Shown: piece after piece, positions 1 to 8,268 of the stretch
Layout of the letters: every line of letters begins with the position of its first letter
Position numbering within the stretch: the first letter of the stretch is position 1
Source: Aquabacterium sp029268225
GTDB taxonomy: Bacteria; Pseudomonadota; Gammaproteobacteria; Burkholderiales; Burkholderiaceae_C
Length of the DNA stretch: 64,000 bases
NCBI RefSeq assembly: GCF_037482285.1
Contig: NZ_JBBEYB010000004.1
Coordinates: 1-64,000 of the forward strand
Reading direction: 5' to 3'
Made by a program: the position numbers and the translations under genes
The notes under the pieces: model-generated
Databases searched by the model: none
Seen by the model: the letters and a program-made list of their open reading frames with translations, nothing else
Told to the model about the DNA's origin: nothing

Positions 1-921
1 TTCCTTGATGGGCTTTGCTCTCACGACGTCGACGATGAGACTTGCGACCAGACCACGCAGATCGAAGCGGCGGTTGAACCTGTAGGCGAAGCCAGCAAGG
101 TAGTGCTCGGCGTACTTGCGGTAGTTCAGGGCATGGAAGGCTCCGGCCAACGTGGTCTTGAGATTGCCCAGCACGGTGTTGACCCACTTGAAGCTGGGCA
201 GGTCGCGCGGCTTGAGGGAGCCGACCACCATCGGGAGGTGAAGGCAACCGGCATCGGCCACCGCACTGAAGCAGGCCAAACCATCGCTGTGCACGCTGGT
301 GCCCGGTGCCAGATTGGACTTGGCCCACTTGCTGATCGCTTCAGAGGTGAACCCTCTGACCACATTGAGCTTGATGAACATCGGATGCCCGTGATCATTG
401 ACCGAGACAGCCGCGACAAAGGGGACCTTGTTCTCGGAGCCCCGACCGACTTTGCCGCCTGTGCGCTCGCCTCCGAGGTAAGCGTCATCGAGTTGCACCG
501 TGCCGCTGAGTTGGTGGGTGGCGTCTTGCGAGGCCATGGCCCGGTTGATCTTCTGATGCAACAGCCAGGCAGTGGGATAGCTCACGCCAAGCTGACGCTT
601 GAGCGCCAGGGCAGACAGGCCGGTTTTGGCCTGACTGATGAGGTAGATGGCCAAGAACCAGGTCGTCAGGGGCAGTTTGGTGTGTGCCATGAGACTGCCT
701 GCGGTCAGGGAGGTCTGATGCCGACAGCCATTGCACTGGAAGAGCTTACGGACACCGTGGCCGACCACATAGTGATCACTGCTGGAGCAGCGCGGACAGC
801 GAAATCCCTCAGGCCAGCGCGCGGCCTTGATCGCTTCGGCGCACTGTGCCTCGGTGCCAAAGCTACGAAGGAATTCCGGAATCGACATGCCGTGCTGGAA
901 CTGAATCTGGTTGAAGGCCAT
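1..921 (-). CDS. IS1595-family (ISXO2-like) transposase, 3' end outside window
   Basis: Reading on the minus strand from an ATG at 921 there is an open frame of 307 codons that runs off the left edge without a stop, so the C-terminus is missing. The N-terminus has a zinc-ribbon (CPRC near residue 41, CNGC about 27 residues later), as in ISXO2-like transposases. The catalytic core follows: LDDAYLGG with Asp 145/146, then a HSDG segment, then a region beginning WVNTVLGNLK and ending near YRFNRRF. These are hallmarks of the IS1595 group, which moves by a DDE/DDNK reaction. The frame is intact as far as it can be seen. It sits in the accessory DNA left of a transposon end. Confidence 0.85.
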   Translation of the reverse strand, partial: MAFNQIQFQHGMSIPEFLRSFGTEAQCAEAIKAARWPEGFRCPRCSSSDHYVVGHGVRKLFQCNGCRHQTSLTAGSLMAHTKLPLTTWFLAIYLISQAKTGLSALALKRQLGVSYPTAWLLHQKINRAMASQDATHQLSGTVQLDDAYLGGERTGGKVGRGSENKVPFVAAVSVNDHGHPMFIKLNVVRGFTSEAISKWAKSNLAPGTSVHSDGLACFSAVADAGCLHLPMVVGSLKPRDLPSFKWVNTVLGNLKTTLAGAFHALNYRKYAEHYLAGFAYRFNRRFDLRGLVASLIVDVVRAKPIKE

Positions 922-924
922 GGT

Positions 925-981
925 GCTCACCCCACTGTAAGAAGACCACAGATTAGTGAGTCACAAGCTCATGGGGTGAGC
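925..981. repeat. 10-bp perfect inverted repeat upstream of the IS1595 transposase
   Basis: GCTCACCCCA at 925-934 is the exact reverse complement of TGGGGTGAGC at 972-981. It lies just outside the transposase start and just before the neighbouring gene ends at 999. It may belong to the terminal inverted repeat or to a promoter-region hairpin of the insertion sequence. The true IS boundary cannot be fixed because the other end is outside the window. Confidence 0.5.
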
Positions 982-998
982 CTCGCTGAGGCAGGTTT

Positions 999-1535
999 CT
1001 AATCAGGCATCTCTTTGAACTTGTCGACTAAGTACATCCCAGTGTCAGTCTGGAGGTAGTCCCGAAACTGCGCTGCGAGTTCGTTGTGGATCAAGCAAAC
1101 CGCGGCGACGCGATCTTTCGTCGTTGCGGATGGAAGCTTGAGCCCGACATGCTCGAGCACTACGGAGTCGATGACAGGCGCAGAAGGATTGATGGTCGCA
1201 TATAGCTTGCTAGCGAATGAGGCCTCGACCCTAGACGTTGCTTGGTGAAGAGCGCTAAGTACACCCTCGAATGTGAGGCCTCGCTCTTTCGCCTGAGCCA
1301 TGAGTGCATAGTACTCTTTTTGCCAATCTGCGCCACGGCGCACGCGGTAAAAGTGGTTGTAGCGTCGCCTGAACTCAATGGCTTCATGAAATTTGCCGCC
1401 ATTTGCTACCTGTTCCTGCAGCCATAAATACTGGCTTAACCCTTTGGCGGTTTTTGGCAGGGATTGATCAATGTCGTGACGAGACAGTACGATTGGCATT
1501 TGAGCCTTGCGGTTAGTTATCTTCTTCTGCGGCAA
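999..1535 (-). CDS. conserved hypothetical protein (cargo gene of unknown function)
   Basis: 178 residues, soluble and without a signal peptide. The middle (about residues 95-135) carries a segment of the type RxEASFASKLxATINPxxPVIDS. It is reminiscent of an uncharacterised family seen in mobile regions, and it vaguely recalls helix-hairpin-helix DNA-glycosylase folds; that resemblance is only an impression. The stop codon (999-1001) lies within about 20 bases of the inverted repeat of the IS1595 element, so the last residues may have been altered by that insertion. Codon use looks less GC-biased than in the chromosomal genes to the right, which fits transfer. No function is assigned. Confidence 0.6.
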   Translation of the reverse strand: MPQKKITNRKAQMPIVLSRHDIDQSLPKTAKGLSQYLWLQEQVANGGKFHEAIEFRRRYNHFYRVRRGADWQKEYYALMAQAKERGLTFEGVLSALHQATSRVEASFASKLYATINPSAPVIDSVVLEHVGLKLPSATTKDRVAAVCLIHNELAAQFRDYLQTDTGMYLVDKFKEMPD

Positions 1536-1843
1536 ACATTGCAGGCGTGGAAAGAATTGTGCCGGCTTCGCATCAATTTGTACATGTGTCGGGGCTTGGA
1601 TCGGCTCACCCGCCGACCAGCATTTCGACGGGCTACTTATGTGCCACTTCCTGGTTACTTGGCAGGCTGGTCAACACAGCCGTTAACCGTCAAGCCGATG
1701 TTGGCCCAGTTTCAGAAGAGTGCGCGCCAAAGCTTTCCATGATGGGTTGTTAGCCCTGGCTGGGGTAGCGCCTTAGCTTGGGCAAGTACCCAGTGGCAGC
1801 AACCTGAAGCCGTCACAGTGCTGAGGGGGGTACAGGTGCCCAC
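1536..1843. other. non-coding accessory stretch, nothing recognised
   Basis: About 300 bases between the hypothetical gene and the transposon end. Small open frames exist but show no recognisable motif, no convincing ribosome site and no codon bias. No remnant of tniA, tniB or tniQ was recognised here. Confidence 0.5.
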
Positions 1844-2000
1844 ATCGCACTGTTTTCGACTTTAATTGCTTGCCTGCTACGGTACATGTGGCGTTGTGCT
1901 GATCTTGTTTTCGACTTGTGTTCACCGTTCGGTCGCCGAGGAGCGTTGCAAGTCCTTGATTCGCTATGCTTACAGTTGTCGACTTTATTTTTCGAGAACA
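1844..2000. repeat. transposon right-end sequence, copy 1 (157 bp direct repeat)
   Basis: This 157-bp stretch recurs at 11564-11720 in the same orientation, exactly 9720 bases away, with about 80 percent identity by eye. It holds transposase-binding-like sites TGTTTTCGACTT at 1851-1862 and 1906-1917, then a terminal segment beginning TGTCGACTTTA at 1977 and finishing in AGAACA at 2000. The repeated sites and the ACA terminus match the right-end layout of TnsB/TniA-type transposons. It would close an older element whose left end lies outside the window. Confidence 0.75.
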
Positions 2001-2005
2001 GGTAT

Positions 2006-2102
2006 TGTTTCTGGCAATTAAAGTCGTAAACACGCAAATAAAGTCGTAAACAACTTGCCTAGGAGAGTGGTGCCGTGGGCACCGCTTCCAAAGTCGTAAA
2101 CA
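2006..2102. repeat. transposon left end with three 13-bp repeats
   Basis: The sequence opens with TGTT at 2006 and shares the core GGCAATTAA plus GTCG with the inverted right terminus at 11720 (17 of 21 terminal bases agree). Three exact copies of AAAGTCGTAAACA follow at 2020-2032, 2040-2052 and 2090-2102. Their reverse complement, TGTTTACGACTTT, is one base from the TGTTTTCGACTTT at the right end. Inversely oriented multi-site ends of this kind are typical of Tn7/Tn5053-type elements. Only five bases (2001-2005) separate it from the preceding right end. Confidence 0.75.
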
Positions 2103-2105
2103 AGG

Positions 2106-2141
2106 AAGCCAGCGTCTCATTAGGAGGGGCTGGCTTTTTTT
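2106..2141 (+). terminator. rho-independent terminator inside the left transposon end
   Basis: AAGCCAGC (2106-2113) pairs with GCTGGCTT (2129-2136), followed directly by a run of T ending at 2141 on the plus strand. It would stop transcription entering the element from the left. Insulating terminators near transposon ends are plausible, but this role is inferred. Confidence 0.6.
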
Positions 2142-2266
2142 GCGTTGGGTGTCGGATCGCTAGGCTGAGATCGGGACACAGATAGTTGTGTCCGACCGCT
2201 AAAGGCTGTTTGCAGACGCTCGTCTCCGCCTATCGAAGGTCGGCTTTCGCCCCATGGCTGCCGGTC

Positions 2267-2353
2267 CGGGCCACCGAATGAGGTCAGCCCCAGGCGGAGA
2301 AGGACAAGAAAGACAGACCAACGATTTCGATCAGTATGCGTTGCGTCGGTCAT
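2267..2353 (-). pseudogene. chrA remnant (N-terminus of a chromate transporter)
   Basis: From an ATG at 2353 the minus strand encodes about 29 residues ending in RLGLTSFGGP, the N-terminal signature of CHR-family chromate/sulfate transporters (ChrA). Directly after this motif the frame continues into unrelated sequence with no transmembrane segments, so only the first helix start remains. It lies between the left transposon end and the EamA gene. It is probably the scar of an earlier cargo gene replaced by the metal efflux operon. Confidence 0.55.
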
Positions 2354-2432
2354 CAAGGGCGATTCGGCTAAGCCCATGTCCGCAAGGGGCAACACCAGTG
2401 ATGTATGTCGGCATCACTGGTGGCTCGCCCAG

Positions 2433-3481
2433 TCAATGCCGGTGGGTGTGGTGCGCATCGGGCACATGGGCATGCGCGTGGCGCACCGGCTCGTGTTCAT
2501 GAACATGGCTGTGCGGCCCGTCCGGCATGGGGTCGTGGACGTGCGCATGGTGCCCGTCGTCGTGAACGTGGGCATGCTCATGGACCAGCGCCTCATGCAC
2601 ATGAACGTGGTCGTGGGATTCGGTCAGGTGGAGCAGCACCCCCAGCAGCATCAGACCGCCACCGAGCAGCACTCCCCAACTCAGAAACCGTTCACCCAAG
2701 GCCACGGCCAACAATGCACCCATGAAAGGCGCGAAGGCAAACACCGATCCTGTGCGCGCGGCGCCAAATGCCCGCTGTGCCAACAGGTACACCTCAGACT
2801 CAGGCCATAGCCCGTTGCGCCGACGAGAAGCAAGCCGAGCATCGCCAGCACACTTGGCCGAGGCTCACCCAGTAACAGCGACAGTCCCATCGTCAAGATC
2901 GCCCCCATCGTAGATTTGGCCAGCACCACCTGGGCGGGGTCACGCTCGGCCACAGCCCGAGACAGCGTGTTGTCGATGGCCCATGCCAGGGTGGCGGCCA
3001 GCACGGCCAGAGTCCCTAAGAGCCCAGCGTCACCACCTGTGCCCTGGTCCAAGACGAGGGCAATACCTCCTGCCAAGAGTAAGGCCATGGCACCCCATAC
3101 CCGACGGTCCATGACTTCGCCGTAGAGCGTGCGTGCCAGCAAGGCGGTGAAGAAAGCTTCGAGCGTCAACAGCAGCGAAGCACTGGCCCCACTGGTGTGT
3201 TGCAGGCCCCAGGCCAGTGCCACCGGGCCCAGGCCTGCGCCGAACAGGGCCATCCAGCCGATGCGGGCCCAGTCACGGCGCTGGACAGCGGCCTCGCGCT
3301 GCGCGGATTGACGCAAGACGGCACCAACCAGCGCAGCCCCTGCATAGAGCAGCGCCGCGGTCATGAACGGCCCCACGCTGGCACCGATGCGCTGCACCAG
3401 GGGCGTGCTGATCCCAAAGAGGACGGCGGCCATGAAGGCCAGCAAACCGCCCTGGAGTGCGGGGGCGGTGAGAGCTTTCAT
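2433..3481 (-). pseudogene. EamA/DMT-family permease with histidine-rich C-terminal tail, frameshifted
   Basis: The start at 3481 overlaps the czcA stop (ATGA), so this is the last gene of the efflux operon. The first frame gives about 230 residues with repeated hydrophobic helices and two EamA halves. After LVGATGYGLSLR the frame breaks near 2790-2794; the next frame resumes as YLLAQRAFGAARTGSVFAF and ends at 2433. One missing base explains it. The joined protein would be about 350 residues. Its last 60 residues are packed with His and Asp (HDHVHVHE and similar), a likely metal-binding tail. EamA proteins are drug/metabolite or metal exporters in the inner membrane. It could be a decayed gene, a sequencing error or true frameshifting; the intact coding potential on both sides favours a recent event. 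Confidence 0.7.
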
Positions 3482-6400
3482 GAACGGGGCCTGTCATCCC
3501 GCTGATGTGCCCAGCGGTACAGGAGTGGCAAAACGAACAGCGTCAAGACAGTGGACGACAGGATGCCACCAATGACAACGGTGGCCAAGGGCCGCTGCAC
3601 CTCCGCGCCAGTGCCAATGGCCAGGGCCATCGGCACGAAGCCCAGGCTGGCCACCAGGGCCGTCATCAACACCGGGCGTAGCCGTGTCAGGGCGCCTTCA
3701 CGAATGGCCTGCTCCAACGGCACGCCCTGCTCACGCAGACTTCGGATGAAGGCGATCATCACCAGCCCATTGAGCACGGCCACGCCGGACAAGGCAATGA
3801 AGCCCACGCCCGCCGAGATCGACAAGGGTATGTCCCGCAGATAGAGCGCCGCCACCCCGCCCGTCAGGGCAAACGGCACGCCGGTGAAGACCAGCAACCC
3901 ATCCTTGACGTCGCCGAACATGGCAAACAGCAGCACGAACACCAGCAGCAAGGCCACGGGCACGACGATGGCCAGGCGCTGAGAGGCCGACTGGAGTTGC
4001 TCGAAGGTGCCCCCCCAGTCGGTCCAGTATCCCGCCGGCACTTTCACCTGATCGTCGATCCGGGTCTGTGCCTCCGTCACGAAACTGCCGATGTCACGCC
4101 CTCGGACATTGGCCGTGACCACCACCCGGCGTTTGCCATCCTCACGGCTGATCTGGTTCGGCCCGGGGGACATGTCCAAGGTCGCCACGTCGCCCAGGCG
4201 GATGAACCCGGCCACCCGCTCGGCGCCCCCTTCAACTGTCGGCGGCAAACGGATGGGCAACTGGCTCAATGCATCGATGTCGCTGCGCAGTGGTTCAGGC
4301 AGTCGAACCAGGATGTCAAAACGACGGTCGCCCTCGAACACAGCCCCTGCCTCGCGTCCCCCCAAAGCTGTGGCCAGGGTGTTTTGCACATCGGCCATGT
4401 TCAGACCCAGTCGAGCCGCCTGCTCGCGGTCGATCTGCACCGTCAACATCGGCAGTCCGGTTGTCTGCTCCACTTTGACATCCTGCGCGCCCGGCACGGT
4501 CTCCAGCGCCTTGGCGATCTGTTCGGCCGTCTCGTTGAGCGTGGCCATGTCGTCACCAAACACCTTCACGGCCACATCGCTGCGCACCCCGGAGATCAAC
4601 TCGTTGAAGCGCATCTGGATGGGTTGGGTGAACTCGTAGTTGTTGCCCGGAACCTTCATCACGGCTGCCTGTATGGCAGCGATCAGGTCTGCTTTCGAGC
4701 GCTTGGGATCGGGCCATTGCTCACGCGGCTTGAGCATCACGAAGGTGTCGGCCACGTTGGGGGGCATCGGGTCGGTGGCAATCTCGGCCGTGCCCAGTTT
4801 GGCAAAGACAGCCTTGACCTCGGGGAAGGCCTTGATCGTGCTCTCCAGTTGGCCCTGCATCTCGATGGCCTGGCTCAGGCTGGTACCGGGGATGCGCAAG
4901 GCGTGCAACGCGATGTCGTGTTCATCCAGGCTGGGGATGAACTCGCTGCCCATGCGCGTGGCCATCAAGGCCGCCAAGGACACGGCCACCGCCGTCAGGG
5001 TCAGCACCAGCGGTTGGCGAGACAAGGCCTTGTCCAGCAGGGGCTCGTAGGCGCGGCGCGCCCACCCCATCAGGCGGTTCTCCTTCTCGCTGACCGGGCC
5101 GTTCAGGAACAGGGCCACGGCAGCAGGCACGAAGGTCATCGACAGCACCATGGCCCCCAGCAAGGCCACCACCACGGTGAAGGCCATGGGGTGGAACATC
5201 TTGCCTTCCACCCCCGCCAGCGCAAAGATGGGCAGGTAGACCACCATGATGATGAGCTGCCCGAACAGCAGCGGGCGACGGGCCTCCTGCGCTGCGGCAA
5301 ACACCTCGTGAAAGCGTTCGGAGCGGGTCAGCGTCCGCCCATGATGGGCTTGCGCATGGGCCAGGCGCCGCACACAGTTCTCCACGATCACCACGGCGCC
5401 GTCGATGATGATGCCGAAGTCCAGGGCGCCCAGGCTCATCAGGTTGGCGCTCACTTTCTGGCTGACCATGCCCGTGAAGGTGAACAACATCGACAGCGGG
5501 ATCACCATGGCCGTGATCAAGGCCGCCCGGAAGTTGCCCAGGAAGGCAAACAGGATGACGATGACCAGCACCGCCCCTTCAAAAAGGTTCTTCTTGACCG
5601 TGGCCACGGCCTTGTCCACCAGCACGGTGCGGTCATAGACCGTCTTGGCGATGACGCCCGCAGGCAGTGATTTGTTGACCTGCGCCAGCCGCTCGTCCAC
5701 CGCGCGCGACACCTCGCGGCTGTTCTCGCCGATCAGCATGAACACGGTGCCCAGCACCACTTCCTGGCCATCTTCGGTGGCGGCACCCGTGCGCAACTCC
5801 TTGCCCAGCATCACCTCGGCCACATCGCGGATGCGCACATTGACGCCCGCCGTCTGCTTGACCACGATGCCACCGATGTCGGCCAGGCCCTGCACCTGAC
5901 CCGGCGCCCGGATCAGGTACTGCTCGCCGCGTCGCTCGATGTAGCCGGCCCCCACGTTGGCGTTGTTGTGCTCCAGCGCGGTGACCAGGTCCTCCAGGTC
6001 CAGCCCGTGGGCCACCAGCTTGGCTGGATCCGGCGCAATCTGGAACTCCTTGGCATAGCCGCCGATGGTGTTGATCTCGGTCACACCCGGCACCGTGCGC
6101 AGTTGGGGCTTGATGATCCAGTCCTGGATCTCGCGCAGGTCCATGGGCGTGTAAGGCTGACCATTGGCCTTGAGGGCCCCTGGTTTGGCCTCCACCGTCC
6201 ACATGTAGATTTCGCCCAGGCCCGTGCTGATCGGCCCCATGGACGGGCTCAGGCCCGGGGGCAGCTTGGCGCGCGCTTCCTGAATGCGTTCATTGACCAA
6301 CTGGCGCGCAAAGTAGATGTTGGTGCCATCCTTGAACACCACGGTCACCTGCGACAGGCCGTAGCGAGACAGGGAGCGCACCTCGCTCAAGCCAGGCAGC

Positions 6401-6624
6401 CCGGCCATCGCCGTCTCGATAGGAAACGTCACGCGTTGCTCGGCTTCGAGTGGTGAGTAGCCAGAAGCCTCGGTGTTGATCTGAACCTGAACATTGGTGA
6501 TGTCCGGCACGGCGTCGATGGGCAGCTTTTGATAGCTGAACAGCCCCAGGACGGCAATGGCCAGCGTGGCCAGCAAGACCACCCAGCGCTGCTCCAGTGC
6601 AAAGCGCAAAATGCGTTCAAACAT
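3478..6624 (-). CDS. czcA: CzcA-like heavy-metal RND efflux pump (HME family)
   Basis: 1048 residues, the normal length for HME-RND pumps. It begins with a cytoplasmic stub and TM1, then SYQKLPIDAVPDITNVQVQI, typical of CzcA/CusA. TM4 carries DFGIIIDGAVVIVEN with Asp402, Asp408 and Glu415, the same residues and numbers as in the Co/Zn/Cd pump CzcA and not the Cu/Ag signature. It should drive proton-coupled export of divalent cations from the periplasm or cytoplasm through a tripartite complex with the neighbouring CzcB and CzcC products. The gene lies 38 bases after czcB and overlaps the EamA gene by four bases, so one operon is likely. The ion is Zn/Co/Cd by motif; the exact range is unknown. 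Confidence 0.93.
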   Translation of the reverse strand: MFERILRFALEQRWVVLLATLAIAVLGLFSYQKLPIDAVPDITNVQVQINTEASGYSPLEAEQRVTFPIETAMAGLPGLSEVRSLSRYGLSQVTVVFKDGTNIYFARQLVNERIQEARAKLPPGLSPSMGPISTGLGEIYMWTVEAKPGALKANGQPYTPMDLREIQDWIIKPQLRTVPGVTEINTIGGYAKEFQIAPDPAKLVAHGLDLEDLVTALEHNNANVGAGYIERRGEQYLIRAPGQVQGLADIGGIVVKQTAGVNVRIRDVAEVMLGKELRTGAATEDGQEVVLGTVFMLIGENSREVSRAVDERLAQVNKSLPAGVIAKTVYDRTVLVDKAVATVKKNLFEGAVLVIVILFAFLGNFRAALITAMVIPLSMLFTFTGMVSQKVSANLMSLGALDFGIIIDGAVVIVENCVRRLAHAQAHHGRTLTRSERFHEVFAAAQEARRPLLFGQLIIMVVYLPIFALAGVEGKMFHPMAFTVVVALLGAMVLSMTFVPAAVALFLNGPVSEKENRLMGWARRAYEPLLDKALSRQPLVLTLTAVAVSLAALMATRMGSEFIPSLDEHDIALHALRIPGTSLSQAIEMQGQLESTIKAFPEVKAVFAKLGTAEIATDPMPPNVADTFVMLKPREQWPDPKRSKADLIAAIQAAVMKVPGNNYEFTQPIQMRFNELISGVRSDVAVKVFGDDMATLNETAEQIAKALETVPGAQDVKVEQTTGLPMLTVQIDREQAARLGLNMADVQNTLATALGGREAGAVFEGDRRFDILVRLPEPLRSDIDALSQLPIRLPPTVEGGAERVAGFIRLGDVATLDMSPGPNQISREDGKRRVVVTANVRGRDIGSFVTEAQTRIDDQVKVPAGYWTDWGGTFEQLQSASQRLAIVVPVALLLVFVLLFAMFGDVKDGLLVFTGVPFALTGGVAALYLRDIPLSISAGVGFIALSGVAVLNGLVMIAFIRSLREQGVPLEQAIREGALTRLRPVLMTALVASLGFVPMALAIGTGAEVQRPLATVVIGGILSSTVLTLFVLPLLYRWAHQRDDRPRS

Positions 6625-6662
6625 GGCGGGTGTCCTCGGTCTGCTTGGGCGTGCGTGGTGTG

Positions 6663-8264
6663 TCAGTGGTCATGGCTGGCTCCTGCCTTGCCCAACTCGG
6701 CCTTGATGACGAAACTGTTCTTGGCGGCATAGAGTTCGCCTGCGCTCAAACCGCTGAGCACCTCGACCCGTTTGCCATCGCTACGCCCCAATGTCAGGGG
6801 GCGCGCTTCCAGTTGCTGGCCGTAACGGCCAAAAACCACCTGCCAGTCACGCACGGTCTGGATGGCCTCCACGTCAATCGCCACCGGAACATCGGCCTGT
6901 GTTTCGGTGACGGCGACACGCACCGGCAGCCCCGGTCGCCACAGCCCCTTTGGGTTGGGCAGCACCACACGAGCCGTGGCGCTGCGGGTCTGCTCACCCA
7001 CCAGCGCGCTGATGTAGGTGATGGTGCCCACCGCCTGTGCGTCAAAACCATTGGCCGCAACCTGAACGGCCATGCCCGTGCGGATGGTGCCCAGATCCTT
7101 CGTGGCCACCGGGGCCTCGACCCACACGGACGACAGATCGGACACGGTGAACACCGGTTCGGTCTCGCTCACGGACTGTCCCACGGTGATGCGCTTGTCG
7201 GTGATGACGCCATCCAGGGGCGCGCGCAGCTCAAAGCGCGTCAGGTTGCTGTTGCGGGATGCGGTCGCCCCCAGGTTGGCCAGTTTCTGACGGCTGTTCT
7301 GCTCGGCGATCTCGGCTTCCTGCAAAGCCGCACGGGCTTGCTGGTAGTCCTGCTCTGCCGAAATCTTGTCCTGCCACAGTTGCTTCTCACGCTCGAAGGT
7401 GGTGCGGGCCAGTGCCAGGCGTTTCTGTGCCGCCATGCCCTCAGCCCGTTGGTCAGCCAGGGCCGGGCTGGACAGTACGGCAAGCACCTGTCCTTTGCGC
7501 ACACGCTCACCCGCACTGACAGGCACGGCTTCCACCAGGCCAGCCAGGCGTGGCACCACCTGTACGGTACGGTCGGCGTTGTAGCGCACTTCGCCCAACA
7601 GGGCCAACTGGCTGCTGATGCGCGCAGGGCCAGCCACTGCCAAGGTGACGCCTGCCTGCTTCAGTTGCGCATCGCTCATGGTGACGCGCGCTTCCTCCTG
7701 TGTGTAGCCGAACCGATGGGTTTTGCCATCCTGCACCGCCTCCACAGAGACCTTGAAGGAATGAGGCTCCACGACTTCGGCGTCAGCTTGCAGGAAGTCG
7801 CCTTGCGGCTTGAAGCGGATCACTTGTGGTGCCCGGCCCAATCGCTCCAGCGTCAAGGTGGCCGTGACTTGCGAAGGGGACAAAGGCTTGCCGTTTTGAG
7901 ACGGATAGAGCCTGAACTCAGGGGGCACACCCTCTTCGAAGATGCTCACCTCCAGCCCGAAACTGCCAGATGTGAACAGTCGGCCGCCGTGAGGTCCCTT
8001 GGCGCTGGGCTCTGCTTGCGCGGCTTCGGCTACTTCGTGATGTTCGTCATCGTCATGGGCTGGCGCATCGGTGTGGGCCTTATCGGGTGCAGCGCCGTGA
8101 TGCTCTGCATCAGCGTGGGCGCCGTCCTCCGTGTGAGCTGCATGGCCGTGTTCGTCTTGCGGCTGGGCGGTGTCCTTCTGCAGGATCGCCCACCCGAGGA
8201 GGCCACCGAGGATGAGCACGGCGGCAATGGCCAGCCGGGAGGTGTGTTTCTTGAATGAGGTCAT
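6663..8264 (-). CDS. czcB: CzcB-like membrane-fusion (adaptor) protein with His-rich N-terminus
   Basis: 533 residues. A membrane anchor (about residues 10-28) is followed by a periplasmic stretch of about 65 residues with ten His and many Asp/Glu, which could bind metal before handing it to the pump. A CzcB-specific domain starting near KGPHGGRLF comes next, then the lipoyl/barrel-sandwich and alpha-hairpin part (YNADRTVQVVPRLAG, VRKGQVLAVL, then a coiled coil). The adaptor links inner-membrane CzcA with outer-membrane CzcC. The stop of czcC is only four bases upstream of its start, indicating translational coupling. The family assignment is secure; metal specificity is inferred from czcA. 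Confidence 0.9.
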   Translation of the reverse strand: MTSFKKHTSRLAIAAVLILGGLLGWAILQKDTAQPQDEHGHAAHTEDGAHADAEHHGAAPDKAHTDAPAHDDDEHHEVAEAAQAEPSAKGPHGGRLFTSGSFGLEVSIFEEGVPPEFRLYPSQNGKPLSPSQVTATLTLERLGRAPQVIRFKPQGDFLQADAEVVEPHSFKVSVEAVQDGKTHRFGYTQEEARVTMSDAQLKQAGVTLAVAGPARISSQLALLGEVRYNADRTVQVVPRLAGLVEAVPVSAGERVRKGQVLAVLSSPALADQRAEGMAAQKRLALARTTFEREKQLWQDKISAEQDYQQARAALQEAEIAEQNSRQKLANLGATASRNSNLTRFELRAPLDGVITDKRITVGQSVSETEPVFTVSDLSSVWVEAPVATKDLGTIRTGMAVQVAANGFDAQAVGTITYISALVGEQTRSATARVVLPNPKGLWRPGLPVRVAVTETQADVPVAIDVEAIQTVRDWQVVFGRYGQQLEARPLTLGRSDGKRVEVLSGLSAGELYAAKNSFVIKAELGKAGASHDH

Positions 8265-8268
8265 GGTG

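Noticed and set aside
103..1002. 299-codon open frame on the plus strand
   Set aside because: It is antisense to the IS1595 transposase, whose motifs are clear on the minus strand; the plus-strand protein has no recognisable feature.
1464..1753. Small overlapping plus-strand frames left of the transposon end
   Set aside because: No motif, no ribosome site, and they partly overlap the minus-strand hypothetical gene.
2020..2102. Three 13-mers considered as plasmid iterons or a CRISPR array
   Set aside because: Spacing is irregular, units are short, and near-inverted copies occur at the opposite end of the 9.7-kb segment, which fits transposase-binding sites.
3997..5670. 557-codon frame opposite czcA
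   Set aside because: Shadow of a strongly GC3-biased gene; His/Gln-rich product without domains.
3478..6624. Copper/silver pump (CusA) as an alternative to CzcA
   Set aside because: TM4 carries DFG...DGA...VEN of divalent-cation pumps, and there is no CusF-like gene.
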